In this document: in pieces, positions 21,905 to 33,475 of the stretch | How positions within the stretch are numbered: position 1 is the first letter of the stretch | Layout of the letters: each line of letters starts with the position of its first letter | Source of the DNA: Evernia prunastri | Lineage: Eukaryota; Ascomycota; Lecanoromycetes; Lecanorales; Parmeliaceae | Direction: 5' to 3' | Assembly: GCA_003184365.1 (NCBI GenBank) | Contig: NKYR01000078.1 | Span: forward strand, 66,167-130,166 | Length of the DNA: 64,000 nt | Program-made: the position numbers and the translations under genes | Notes under the pieces: model-generated | Told to the model about the DNA's origin: nothing | Database searches by the model: none | Seen by the model: the letters and a program-made list of their open reading frames with translations, nothing else

Positions 21905-24820
21905 CTGTGTCGACCCCGGGCTGCAACATGTGGGGGAGTCGAGAGGCTCAATAGGAGCATCGAGGAGGCTTGAGGAACGGAAGACGAGGGCCTAGACTAG
22001 AGATCAAAGGATCAACATATTGTCCAATAAAATAGACGAGCAAATCCATCCCATCGTGCCGTTCATACATGCCATTCGTTGTTCCTGCTTCTGCTTCCAC
22101 TCACCAGCTGAGACGCCAGCACCAGTTCTTGTTACTCCATGCACATAGGACAAACAGTCTTCTGATCGATAACATCCGTTCATTCTTTCCGCAGCGATGA
22201 CGGAGAACCACCGCCAAGTCACCATCAACGTTATTCTTTCAAGACAAGAGCCAATAAGTTGGGATGAAAACGTTTCCGGAGAAACATTTTTCCAGCTTGG
22301 CTTCCACGCTACGAGTATCCTCATGTCCCAAATAAAATTATCAATGTCGACATTCAAATACTATGATCTGGCTCAATATATGCTTGGACGAGACAGCAGG
22401 GCAAAGCGAAAGAGCTCTGCACCGCCTAGATTTAGAGAAAGTCCAATATTCCTTACGGCCCGATGATGCGAGAAATTTGCATGAGGGCGAAGCTGCCGAG
22501 CCAGCCATACAGGACGTGATAGATCCCGAAGGCTTGACGGCTACTGGACCCTGGCAGTGACAGAACCCATCGAACACTCGGCAGGATACGCAGAGACCTG
22601 AAATGACCTCGGCTGTCGTTGAAGAATTGGGCTGTTGACCACGGATTGTGGTGGATTGAGGCCAACGAAAACGCCATTGTCGTCATGCCGGTCGGCATGG
22701 TTTGTTCGGCTCTCACGATGTTACTGAGCTCCGAGTATCAAACGCACTTTGAGAGTCGCAGAAGTTGGCTAGGCTGGTTTCGATCTATATCTGTTATGGC
22801 TGATTGGAGAAGGTACTTGGTGTCCAAGCTTCTAAAAACCTATGAAGTCCAAGAGCGTATGCAGTAGTACCAAGAAACGTGGCCACTTGGGGATAATCAG
22901 CAACATGATGAATGCTGGCTTCTGATCTCCAAATCGACTGGCGAGGTAAGGACTGTGAGAGCGGTATTGAGATCCATCCTCGGCAAAACAATGAATGACG
23001 GTAGCCGCGCTCTGGGTAAGGCATCATGGGTAGGAGTTGAGATGTGCAGTCATGTCTGAGTGAGGTCAGTCGCGGAGTCCGTGTCACCAAACCGCATCTG
23101 AGGGTCACATATGGGCTCGGTTGGTCACAACCATTGGTCACAGGAGTGGAGGACGCCACCCAAATCAATGGTGTATGGAGAGCGTTCACAGAAGCTAGAG
23201 GCTATCCAGTACGCCATCACGACAGACGTGTGACTTGTTGACGCCAGTTCTTTCATAGCGCTCGTCCGTCAGGTACTCCTGGGGGCAAGGGGGCCCAGCG
23301 CACATCCACAATGCACCAATAGTAACAGAAACAGATCGCCCAAGAGACTCGTGTCCAGTACTGAGCCAACTTGGGGGGAAGCTGGAGTCGCTTTGTACGG
23401 AAATAATGAAGTCCAAAGGTTTCAGTACACGAAGAATCTAGAGGCTGAAGCTCAGGAAACGGATTATTTGGCATCATCCGCCGAGGCTTCAACAAGGACC
23501 CCGCGCCTCCTGATTATTATTAGGCTGCGATTAGATCCTGTGATCGCAATGTTTTCAATCAAGCGACGAAACAAGCGAGATGACAAGAAGACTAACCCAC
23601 CAACGAGCGCGTGCGATCGGACATAAAACTCGAAGCTCCAAATTGGCCAAAATTTCCAAAAAGGCACCAAGGCGGCTCGATTCTCTACGTCAAAGCACCA
23701 TTATCCGCTGTTCAATCGCTGGGCTGGAGCCTTCTGAGTTCTGAGACTGGCTTGCTTACAGATGTTCGACCGTAGTCGCCGTACCTAGGAAGAGTCTTAT
23801 GGGTATTGCCAATGCACTTCCCGGGGGTGGTTACCAGAAGAAAACGTCGATTCTTGCGCACCAAACACATGTGGCTGGCGTTGGTCGCTGACCTTTCGAG
23901 ATGGAGCGATTCTCAGACTCCCAAAAACCACCGGAATACGGCAACGCTTTCGATCGTCTACCTAAGTAATCTATCCTTTCTCGGCACCCTAGTTCTACCG
24001 GAACGGTGGGTAACTCATCGATCGGCGCGCTTTTTCGCGCTTTATGAAACCAGGGTATCCACCCTAGTCGTGCTTACTGGTAGTAAAAGCAACGCTTGCC
24101 CGGAATTGACCACCGAAGCCTGTGATGCCCGGTATCTGAAGACTGGTGTATAAATGACTTCACGTCTAACTATTAATCGCAACGCTGATATGTTCGCGTA
24201 CGAGGTCTATTTCTAGATCATTCAGTTGAGTTGTATACATCAATTACGATGGTCCTGTCTGACATACTGCAAACTGATCGCACTTTTTGTTGAAATTGTA
24301 GGGTAGAGGACTGCCAAGGCCTCGGCCCGGCTAAAGACCGGGCCAAGGCCGGCCTTGGCACCGGCCCTACATAGGTCGCCCTTTGTACCATAGCACTTCA
24401 TAGTTAATACAACTAAGTGTCCTACCACATAATCTTGACACTTTTTCCGGTAGGATCTAAATTTCATTGTAATTTTGCTAACAAAGTAGGCCCGATTATG
24501 TACTGTCTCGACCAAGGCACCGAACGCCAATCGAAAGTCTCGCCACCCGAATAAGTCTCTTTCGGTTTACGTACTCCGATACGCCAGCCTTTGGAATCAA
24601 GCGTTCTATCGGGGTATGTCAAGTCCATAAACGTCGTATGTACATCACTGGCCAATTGTATACACTGAAAAGAAATGTAATCCCGAGCAATGCCATCTCT
24701 CCGCCTTCCATGCAGTTTTGTCCCCCACGATTCACTTTCCATCACGATAAGTCTGTACCAAGAGTCTTTGGACTCAGTCTCGTCATACCTCGGTGGTAGA
24801 ATCCGTTGGACCAAGATTAA
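21905..24820. other. Gene-poor spacer
   Basis: 2.9 kb in which no frame carries recognisable motifs or can be extended by splice joining. Open frames up to about 130 codons exist on both strands and overlap each other, as expected by chance. It holds the hairpin element at 24298-24370. Confidence 0.45.
24298..24370. repeat. GC-rich nested hairpin, MITE-like
   Basis: A 73-base GC-rich island in AT-richer sequence starts GTAGGG and ends CCCTAC. Inside, GCCAAGGC (24313) pairs with GCCTTGGC (24352), and GGCCCGG pairs with CCGGGCC around a 7-base CTAAAGA loop. CCAAGGCCGGCCTTGG at 24343-24358 is a perfect palindrome on its own. Such nested inverted repeats suggest a small mobile or recombination-prone element. 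No coding potential. Confidence 0.7.
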
Positions 24821-25522
24821 TCACCGTCCGAAAACACTGTCGTATTCGTCGATGCTCGTCCCGTCCGTCTCAGCACTAGCGATACCGATAGTCCTTGTGC
24901 CCACAAATTCGTTTGCGGCAGCTTGTTGAGGAACCGCCGCTGTCGTAGTGGCCGGTGTCGCGGGGTTTCCGGGTACCGCGGTCATGTTGAGATGCAGAGT
25001 GCTGGAGCTGATGTATAAGTCCACTAGTCGAGAAGTCGCACCCGGGCTAAGGAATTCTGTGGCTAGATTTTCCCCTACAGGAATGTCGGTAGTATCGATT
25101 GCCCAAAAGCCATCGGGGAATGACACATAATAGCATGATGTCTTTGGCTTGGTGAGGGTGATGTCCGGTGGCATATACGCCGTGATGTTCAGCTCGCGCT
25201 GCCATACTGCTCCGACTGGCAATGAGACAAAGGATGCGTCGGTCATTTGCCCGTACGGATACTCGGTACCAACGAGCGCTACCGCTTGACCTGCCAGGTT
25301 CGTGACGTTCATCGGCTGGTAAGGATTGTCTGGGTCGAAAAGATTGTTCCTTGCCTCGATTGAGTAGTTCTTTGTGCTGTTGTTCTCCACAGTTACCAGA
25401 ACTAGCCCGTTGCCCTCAGCTCCATAGTGTATGATGCTGCCGCTGAGCTGTTGTCCATTGACGAATGATTGAATCAGGAAAGAGGTGAAGAGAGCGCTGA
25501 GCGAAGCGGTTGAGTAATGCAT
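24821..25522 (-). CDS. Secreted protein resembling the propeptide region of M35 metalloproteases
   Basis: An intronless frame of 233 residues from the ATG at 25522 (chosen because a signal peptide follows: 'MHYSTASLSALFTSFLIQSF' then NGQ). The sequence 'LVLVTVENNSTKNYSIEARN' followed by 'NLFDPDNPYQPMNV' and 'FVSLPVGAVWQRELNI' has the beta-sandwich pattern seen in the pro-region of deuterolysins (M35). No HExxH zinc motif or later Asp ligand is present and the protein stops soon after, so it is not a protease. The last 40 residues are low-complexity Ala/Thr/Pro. Several potential N-glycosylation sites support secretion. Such stand-alone secreted proteins are common in plant-associated and saprobic ascomycetes. 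Function unknown. Confidence 0.7.
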   Translation of the reverse strand: MHYSTASLSALFTSFLIQSFVNGQQLSGSIIHYGAEGNGLVLVTVENNSTKNYSIEARNNLFDPDNPYQPMNVTNLAGQAVALVGTEYPYGQMTDASFVSLPVGAVWQRELNITAYMPPDITLTKPKTSCYYVSFPDGFWAIDTTDIPVGENLATEFLSPGATSRLVDLYISSSTLHLNMTAVPGNPATPATTTAAVPQQAAANEFVGTRTIGIASAETDGTSIDEYDSVFGR

Positions 25523-28500
25523 AGTTGAAACGAAGTTTTCAGGAGTATCTGAGATTTTTAACACTCTGCAAATGTGTAACAGAGAGCATATATACTGATC
25601 GTGAAAGGCTGACGTCTTGTCGTGTCCATCGCCAAGCAGGCAAAAATATCGCGAGTACAGGCTTCGCGATGACATGCGCTCCAGTCCAATTTTGCAAGGA
25701 CGTGTTTCAAAAGTACTAATACCCGAAAGAACTCCAATTTATGGCCCAATAGCAAGACAGAGATGCGCGCTTTTCAGCATTGGACAAAAGCGCCGTTCGC
25801 GTATAGCCCTAATTCAACACTCAAGCACTTGGTACCCAGCCGCTCGAATCTGACTCCAAAAATTTGTCCGACAAAGCTTACTCCATCATCTAGGCTTTCC
25901 CCTGAAAGTTCAAAGCTCCTTGGTCCGAACAGAGAAGCATGACCTATGAATTGCACTAAGCCTGCACCTTTAGGCGAAAGTGGAGCGACCTAGGAACATG
26001 AGTGGGAGCAAATATCGATAGGCGCAGTCTGTGATCGCAGCAAGCGAGGGACTTCTGTCTACAGATTCGGGTCCGCGAAACCAACCAATCAGCCATGCGC
26101 GAATGCAACTCTGCTTGTGATTACAGTTTGATAGGTGGCGTAGGTACATATGCAAAATTCCGACAATTTCCAATATCTGGGGTTGCATCTATGCGAACCT
26201 TGGAAAAGTCTCACTGATGATGCCAAAGTTCAAACAGGCTTTCACATGCGAAATTTCAGCGTGTGTTCCGATTCTGATAGACTGGCGGAGGAATGGAGTA
26301 CCCTAGAAACCAATCTGAGCCTCTCTCTTCCGGTTTCTCTCCGACGAATATCATTAGCGCATCGCAGCATCAACAAGCGAGCCCACAGGGAGCTATTAGC
26401 AGCAAGCTCGATTCCCAGGTCCGTCAGATCCGTTCACCAAGAGCGCTAGGTCTGAGCATCGAAAGCCAGAAGCACAGATGCGAGAACTGATCAGCTTGTC
26501 CTGGCCTATCTTTTGAGCACGGGACTGAGCGTTATCTGTAATCAAAGTTCCTCAACCCAAGACTCAGCCGCTGTGCGAGATTTCAAGCAAGCTCGAGACC
26601 CCGTCCTTGTCTAGGCAACGGCCACTAATTAGAGGCTCTTCCGCAGGAATGCCATCGGATGTCATCAGCTAATATCGGCTACCCATGGTGCTCATGATGG
26701 CAAAGTTGCATTTAGAAGGATTCTGCCCATCATTTGGCATGGGTCACACAAAGCTGAGTCGCACCCCTTATATGAATTACGATTTGTATCCTGGTCCTAT
26801 TGCTCACATTTACACAATCATCGGCGATGAGAAGGATTTTGGGCTTCATGGAACGTATTGAGCTGCAATTCTTGATTTGCTGGCTAATTTCAATGCCAGG
26901 CTATCCTTGCACTCCTAACATTGTTTTCTCACATTGCTTTATTACATTGCTTTCTTACAGCGGGTCTTGATGGTTCCTCCCGTCATGACTTTTAGCCGGC
27001 TCTTCTCAGGACGTCACCGTTTGGATATCTGCCATGCCGCCACCTAGGTGTCAGGTTCGCTCCCTAGGATTTTGGGCATGGTATTGAGTCGGCAGTTCCT
27101 GTTTCGACGAGCCATAGACTCCACCACCGAAGAGTGGCAAAGACTCCAAAGAATAATGCCGATTTCGGTCCGACTACAGAGTGCGCAGAATTCGGGCCAA
27201 TGCACGAATTGCGCTGTGAAACGTACATAAGCATCCGGAGCTCTGGTACTCGCCTTCTCATTTGTCTCGTGTCATACCCATCCCTGCGTTGGCCTGTGCA
27301 CGCTCATGGCTGCCCTAGTCTTTTTCTAGGCAGCCGTCTAGTACTTTTCCTTATTACTCAGAACGAAGCGGGACTTTCCCACGCCGCTGATTATAGCCGA
27401 CTGTCTCTTTGCTATTTCAGACTTTGTCCGAGCGAATGAGAGACCTCGTGGACTCCACCTACGGAACGCTGTGCCAACTTGTGACATGACAAGGGGAACC
27501 AACAGGGATCCCAATCTTCCCATGTCCATGCAACTGTATTCCTACCGCTTTTAAGTCTATTGTTGGAGCAGTGTTCATGATCTCTACTCCATGGGAAGTG
27601 TAGATAGGTACGATGACAAAGCCTGAAAGTGCGGAAAGTGTGCCAAATTAGGGACCGGTGTAGTGGTGAGCACATGTCCATCAATTGGCCAGCCTGCAAT
27701 ACATGAATAAAGTGGAATGCGACTGACATTGCGGATAATATGGGCAAGTCTGCAACTACAGGCTCACCGCTTGGTGCCATTGGCCCTCGATGAGGATCCT
27801 GGAGCTGGTGGAGCCATGAGAACCTTCCCTCACGCAACTCAAGCTCCGAGCTTTGAAGAATTATGGATATTGGCAAGCCACAGGTTCCGCCGCATCCGCA
27901 GCATCCGCAGCATCGGGTTCGCCTAACGCGGGCCAGAAATAACTCTGTGGATGGTCCAAGACTGTAACAATAATGCATAGAGATACGAAAGTGGGTGAAG
28001 CTAGCAACCCAGATATATATACTGCAGCGTTCTATTCAAACTTACTCATGCAGCTGCGAGCCCAATAAGATAGGTACGTAAACATATTCCAAGAACCATG
28101 ATGCCCCAACCGCCCCAACCGCTTTTCCCACTTGTGACGACGCACGTTCGTCATGAGATCCACTCTGCGTCTTATCGCCAATCCTCCAACCCGCTTCACG
28201 GTGACACCGTATAGATCCGCGACGCAGTAGTACAATCTCATATCACTCTAGCTTTGGGGGATTAGGTCGTGCCTTGATTCAAACCAAGAGGAGAGATCTC
28301 GCTTTCCTCAAAGCGAATAAGTCACCCAAAGAAGCACCATAGCGACCGTCCACCAAACATCTCACAACCCACAGACCTGAACTTCGGATACGGCTTCGAT
28401 CATTCCAGGCACACAATGGCAGCCATGACTGTACCTACTACCGCAATCAACCGCAACGGTAGAGATAACCAGTAGCACCCACAGCTGGCATAACACAAAT

Positions 28501-31407
28501 GTGATTTCGGTGATAGCATCTCCTTTCGAGCGTCACCGTGACTATTGTCTTCTGTCGAGCCATCCCCTCTCACTTGTAGTATATGTGAGCGTGCTTCAGA
28601 CGACCAAAGAGAGGGTTATTGAGCTGGAAGGTTGAGTCAAAGCTGGCGGCAAGGATAAAGAAGAGGGATACAAGGAGGCGTTAGGACTGAGGATACTAGA
28701 ATCAATGCAAATTGAACCAGGGTATTTTATGTTCAGTAAAGCCCCCTGGAGAACGAGTCGGAACATTATCAAAGAAAAGGGTAAAGGGAGTAGAGGCGAG
28801 GGAGGGTGTTGTAGATGTAGGAGAAGAATCTGCAGAACGTCTCCGTAAGGGCACAACATGCATACTTGGGGCCCAGCACGAAATCTCAATGATAGAGAGT
28901 GAAAGCGCCTCCTCAGATACATACGAGGTTGAGGTGTCAGAGCCTTTACCTAGAACAGACATGATGCTCGCAGGCCATTACAGCCCGATGTACTTATCTG
29001 CCACTGTGAAGATGAGGTAGATCATGCTCCAGAACTCATGCTCTTTCCACTTCATGCCACTTTGACTATTTCCAAGGCAGTACTAAACCTCCCTTGTGGC
29101 CGTCCGCGCAGATCGTCTCTGTATGCTGCCAAGGTATTAGTCCACCTCGACCTCCAACGCTGATTGGGTGAGGGGCTTCACAAACACCGCTCGGCTGGTC
29201 TTAGACCTGTGAAGGACAGTGCGACAGACCCCACCCATCATGACAGGGTCAGCTTCAAGGAGCAACCTTTCCTTCCAACAAGGACTAAGTGCGACGTAAC
29301 GCTCTTGATACTTTCTCGTCGAGTACGGAAGAGAACGGGGTGTTGAGTGGTATTATATGCACCGCCTTGGCTTGACGTGGTGTGTATTCTCATCTCGATA
29401 CCACCATCCCACGGTACGATCAATAAAGTCGTGCGGCACGGAGTCGGTTGATGATCGCTTGGTGCCATCTCAATGAGCGGAGGAAGAAAAGCCTGAAGCG
29501 AGCCAGATGTAGGCAGCTCGTGTGGCTTTGACGTTAGATCATAACCCATATCAGTGACTTTAGAAATATGGTTTCTGTTTTGACTAATTCGAGATGTGTG
29601 CTCCTCAGAGACACAGCCAGTGGAAGCGGTAGCGCGACAGTAACTTCGATCGCGGTCAAAGAATAGACTTCGTGGACAGCTCACTTTGTTGAGTGCAGCG
29701 CAGGATTTATGCAGAGTAGCTCGGATCCCGGTTAGCCAGTGGGTTCGAGTCAGGGTGTAGTGCAGATGGCTCACCCGCTTGATGTAGGCTGTTACAAGTA
29801 CATGTATTAAGAATTTTCATCTGATCAAGCCTCACAGACTCAGCCTTGACGGCTCCAAATGAACCGTGCGATCAGCTCATAGCATTCGTAACACATCTCA
29901 GCAGCGTCTGGGAGATTCTGTTATGGGTTCATGACGACGCTGCCGCTCGGTATCTCCCCCACCAGCAAAGAAATGTTGATTGTCATACAGCATTGAACGT
30001 GGTATTGGAGACCTGTCACATCTTAACAGTAGAATCCAGCACAGCACACAAGACGATGCTATCTGAGCAGACGCTCCTATCCGCTTCACCTGGACAACAA
30101 CCCAAAACAAACAAACAAACGGTCTTCAAACCCATCCTTCGGAGCTTCTACATATTCACCCTCACTTCTCAGCTGACAGAGACAGCAAACCCAGCGAGGC
30201 AATTTCCTACACCATGCCTAAAACCCCCGCAGTTCAGTCACCCAATCCACAAACGGAACGAGTGTGGCAACTCAACGGCCACGTACCAAAAAGCGAGTCA
30301 TGTACGTCTGAACACCCCCCAGATGGACAAGGAAAAACATCCACCTACCTACCTGCCTGCCCACCTACCAATCATTCTCCCACCCTACCAAACTTCAACG
30401 CCACTATGCGAACGAACGTCGCCAACCGACACCAAAGCTATAGCCGAGGGACCCGAAAAAGAAAACATCCGAAGCGATCCGATCCGCGGAGGATATCGTA
30501 GCTCAGAGCAGTCGTAGCAAAATCATCCACTCAGCTCAGAGCCATGACCCTCTCACCTGGATCACAGCAGCGTTGACCGACGACGCATAGCGGTCTAGCC
30601 ACCACGGGGGCCATCTGCCATCTCACGTCTGACAGGGGTAAAACATGGCTAGCTAGACTAGTCGCAATCGATCGTGAAGAACCGACGCTGAGATACATAT
30701 GCACGGAGGCTACTAGGCAGCTGTACATAGGTATGCATAGGGATATGCGAATTGCTTTCTAGACAAGTACGCCGAACACGAGGACAAACCTTCTGTCTCA
30801 ATCACCTAGGTCCTAATCGAGATGTCAGTCAGTCATTAAAGGTAGGTAGGATGATTCGGTCGAAGGTCCATTCGATCCAGGAACAGAAGGCAGTAATTGA
30901 CGCCGCAGGCAGCAGGGTTTGGATGGATATCTTCGTGTGAGTGGAAAAGTCGGTTTACCATAGTCGTGCCACACACACTGACCCTGGCTATCGCTCAGCG
31001 CACTTTGTCAAGTTTAGATCTCCAAAATTGGAGAGGAGAGGCAGGACGTTTCCAACGCTGTTGAAGCTGTGTATACTGTGTTCAGACTGCGTAGAAAAAT
31101 CGATTACAACCCTAAGACATGCTTCTGTGATGAGAGAGCATCGTGTAGCACGGCAAGCCAGAACAGTCAAACACAGAGTCAGTGGTCCAAGTAATCTTAC
31201 CGGAGAAAACGATGGAGAGAATGTTTCGAAGTGTGTACAAGAGTACGAATTACATTGTATATATGTAAAGCTGCATGTATGATACAAATCTTCGAGAAGC
31301 CGCCAGAACATGCTTTTCGTCGAAAACGCTCGGCATGACTCATACCATCACTATCCATAAGCGCTGAACTGACAACGGCAAGCGTAGAAAACGTGAACAC
31401 TCTGCTC
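25523..31407. other. Long gene-poor spacer
   Basis: 5.9 kb with no gene I can support. Candidates considered were minus-strand frames 27978-27412 (188 codons, Cys/Gly start caused by a GCATCC repeat near 27893) and 29774-29238 (178 codons), and a plus-strand frame 29846-30517. All lack motifs, overlap open frames on the other strand and offer no convincing introns. The sequence is near random in composition, without obvious tandem repeats or strong TpA enrichment of repeat-induced point mutation. Confidence 0.4.
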
Positions 31408-31802
31408 CTACAGGACAATGTTGACAGGGATGCAGTCGATGTTGATAAGTCCGTTCTCGGAGGCCGTTAGTCAAATGCTCCTGAAAACAACGACAAGAGA
31501 GCTAACCTGAGTGCCGCTGCAGCACGCCAAAGACGTGCCCGAAGTGCAAGTTGGGTTGAGGATGTTCAATGCTGATCGAATGCGTTAGCTGGAACTCCGT
31601 ACACGGCGAGCGAGTCTCCTCGGTACGTACTTGAGAAGATGCAGCCGACACCGGTGCCGTTCTTGCCGAACGAGTCGCAGCAGGCGAGGGTGCTGGGTGC
31701 ATTGCAGGTTGGGCTGGTGGTGCCGGCAGCGGGGGCGGGATTGGGAAGGGCGGTTGCGGCGATGGCGACGGAGAGGACGCTGAGGATGGTTTTGTACTGC
31801 AT
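31408..31802 (-). CDS. Small hydrophobin with two similar Cys lobes
   Basis: Exons 31802-31631, 31571-31507 and 31455-31408 join to 94 residues. A signal peptide ('MQYKTILSVLSVAIAATALP') is followed by eight cysteines in hydrophobin order C-CC-C-C-CC-C. Spacing is C-x7-CC-x11-C-x11-C-x7-CC-x11-C, with 'NGLINIDCIPVNIVL' at the end, a typical hydrophobin C-terminus. The x11 between C3 and C4 matches class II, but the other spacings do not fit either class exactly. Hydrophobins coat aerial hyphae and spores with amphipathic films and mediate surface attachment. The last intron (31456-31506) uses a CTAAC branch followed ten bases later by a GAG acceptor; only this junction yields the eighth Cys in frame. 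The upstream leader is long, as for many hydrophobins. Confidence 0.9.
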
Positions 31803-31945
31803 TTTGGTGGGTTGAGGAGGCTTGGAGTTTGAGCTTGAGGACGTTTGGGAATGAGTTTGCTTGTTGATGTAAAGATTTGATTGGTTGATGTTTGGCTTGG
31901 TGAGATTTCGAATGAAGGGATTGGAAGCTGGAGGAGAACGACCTT

Positions 31946-31952
31946 CTTATAG
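31946..31952 (-). promoter_or_regulatory. TATA-like element upstream of the hydrophobin gene
   Basis: On the minus strand this reads CTATAAG, 144-150 bases upstream of the ATG at 31802 and next to a purine-rich/AT-rich leader. Position is compatible with a core promoter, not proven. Confidence 0.3.
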
Positions 31953-33404
31953 ATTTCTGGCAAGCTCAAGTAGTAGGAAGCCAAGAGCAAACAGAGGGCG
32001 GAGGAAAAACTTTCATGTGTAATGACGCAGGTCAGCGCGTTGGGGAGAATTAGTATACGGTGTTGCAGCAAGCCACCACGGAAGGCGCTCGACCCTTTGC
32101 AGTATCTGGTCGACAACAAGGGTCAAGCGTGGCCCCCAGTCGTTTTTCTATTTGCGCTCGAAGAGGAGAAGAGGATTCCAGCTGAGACACAGAGCCGACC
32201 TTATGCATGCAAGAGCAGGGAGCACTAGTCCCGTATTTGATCGTTATACCTTGGCGGATCTCACAAAGGTCAAAAGGTCTTGATCAACGGGAACAATTCA
32301 AGGATGGAGGCATTCACATTCAGTCAGCCGATGTCTTCTATCATATCCAGCAGCCTATTGAACATTGACTATACCAATTAATTTGTTGTCCTTGGGTTGG
32401 ACTTCTGTGTAAGTTAGGACGACGACGACCTCAAGGCGGATGTTGTGGGGAACGTTATGCCAGGCACCAGGTCTTGCACCGCATCATCATACGATGCTGT
32501 TCCTAATTTCCGAGAATGCTTCTGCCAATCGCGATGCTGTCCGAGCAGTTTTGCCTTCACAGGGGATGACCCAGGAGTTGAAGCCCCTTTATCTAGCTTG
32601 TGACAGCATGACGTCTCCCCAAATCCCACGACTCGGTAATGGCGCGTAGTTGAAGTAATTGGACGCTATGAATAGAAGAAGTCGGTATGCATAATGCATT
32701 GTGGCGCTCCACGAGATGATGCAGTGAATCTGGGTCTACTGTACCCCGCGGCTTGTCATGCGAAAGAGTGACGCACGTCGGTCTTTTTCTTGCATCTTTT
32801 ATGCGTCAAATACCTGGTGGAGTGGTGGAGCATGGAATAGGAGAGGAGAAGTAGGTAGGGTAGGATGTGGGACCTGCAGCAAGCTGAGCTGGGATCTGCA
32901 AGAACATGTAGGTATTTGTAAAGGGTAAAAGCAAGCGAAAGAAGAGTGGGGAGAAGGATGAGGATTGTGGGGGCGACATATCATTTTGGTCTTGACCGCT
33001 TCAACCGGACGACTGCAAGTGATAAGGGGTCCATCAAGAGGAGGTTTAGTCATTCAAGGGTACATCCATCCGCTTCCAAAAATGAAGGTTCCCTTCCAGC
33101 GGGATGCGCCACGTACCGGAAAGCCGATTGGTATTAAGGCGAACATGATGATTAATGACTCTGGGCATCGACGAAAAGGATTGAGGCAGAAGAGCCACTA
33201 GTGGAGGAGGTGCATGCATGACATAGCTTGCAACTCATGCGAGCCAACCAAAACGGTGCGAGAACCGCCCATCGGACGCACTGACATAACACGTGCATAA
33301 CTCCGGAACTTTTGGCCGTAAGCCTAGTTTAAAAAGCTTTAAGTAGTCTGAGTAAGTACGTTCCGTGTGGGCGACATCTACAAAATCCCAAGCCGTTCAG
33401 TATG

Positions 33405-33475
33405 TGGTGGCCAGGGACTCGAACCCCTAAAATAGCGGCTGGGAAAAGACCAACTGCTAGAAAATTCCATCGCCC
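33405..33475 (-). other. tRNA-like relic with intact B box
   Basis: On the minus strand GGTTCGAGTCC (33425-33415) matches the pol III B-box consensus GGTTCGANTCC and sits in a possible T arm (AGGGG...CCCT) followed by 'GGCCACCA'. About 25 bases upstream, TAGCAGTTGG resembles a D arm/A box with two bases missing. The 5' acceptor strand does not pair with the 3' one and no anticodon stem forms, so this is not a functional tRNA. It could be a decayed tRNA or the head of a SINE. Confidence 0.4.

Noticed and set aside
24464..24814. Minus-strand frame following the M35-propeptide-like gene
   Set aside because: It begins without ATG just after the stop codon and could be read-through-like 3' UTR; no homology recognised.
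27412..27978. Minus-strand frame of 188 codons starting with Cys/Gly repeats
   Set aside because: The 'CCGCCGC' start reflects a short GCATCC tandem repeat; the rest has no family features and overlaps plus-strand frames.
29732..29760. Second B-box-like site (GGTTCGAGTCA)
   Set aside because: One mismatch at the invariant end, no T-arm pairing and no A box at the right distance.
29846..30517. Plus-strand frame of 223 codons
   Set aside because: It lacks a plausible fold, contains low-complexity Pro/Thr stretches and overlaps other open frames.
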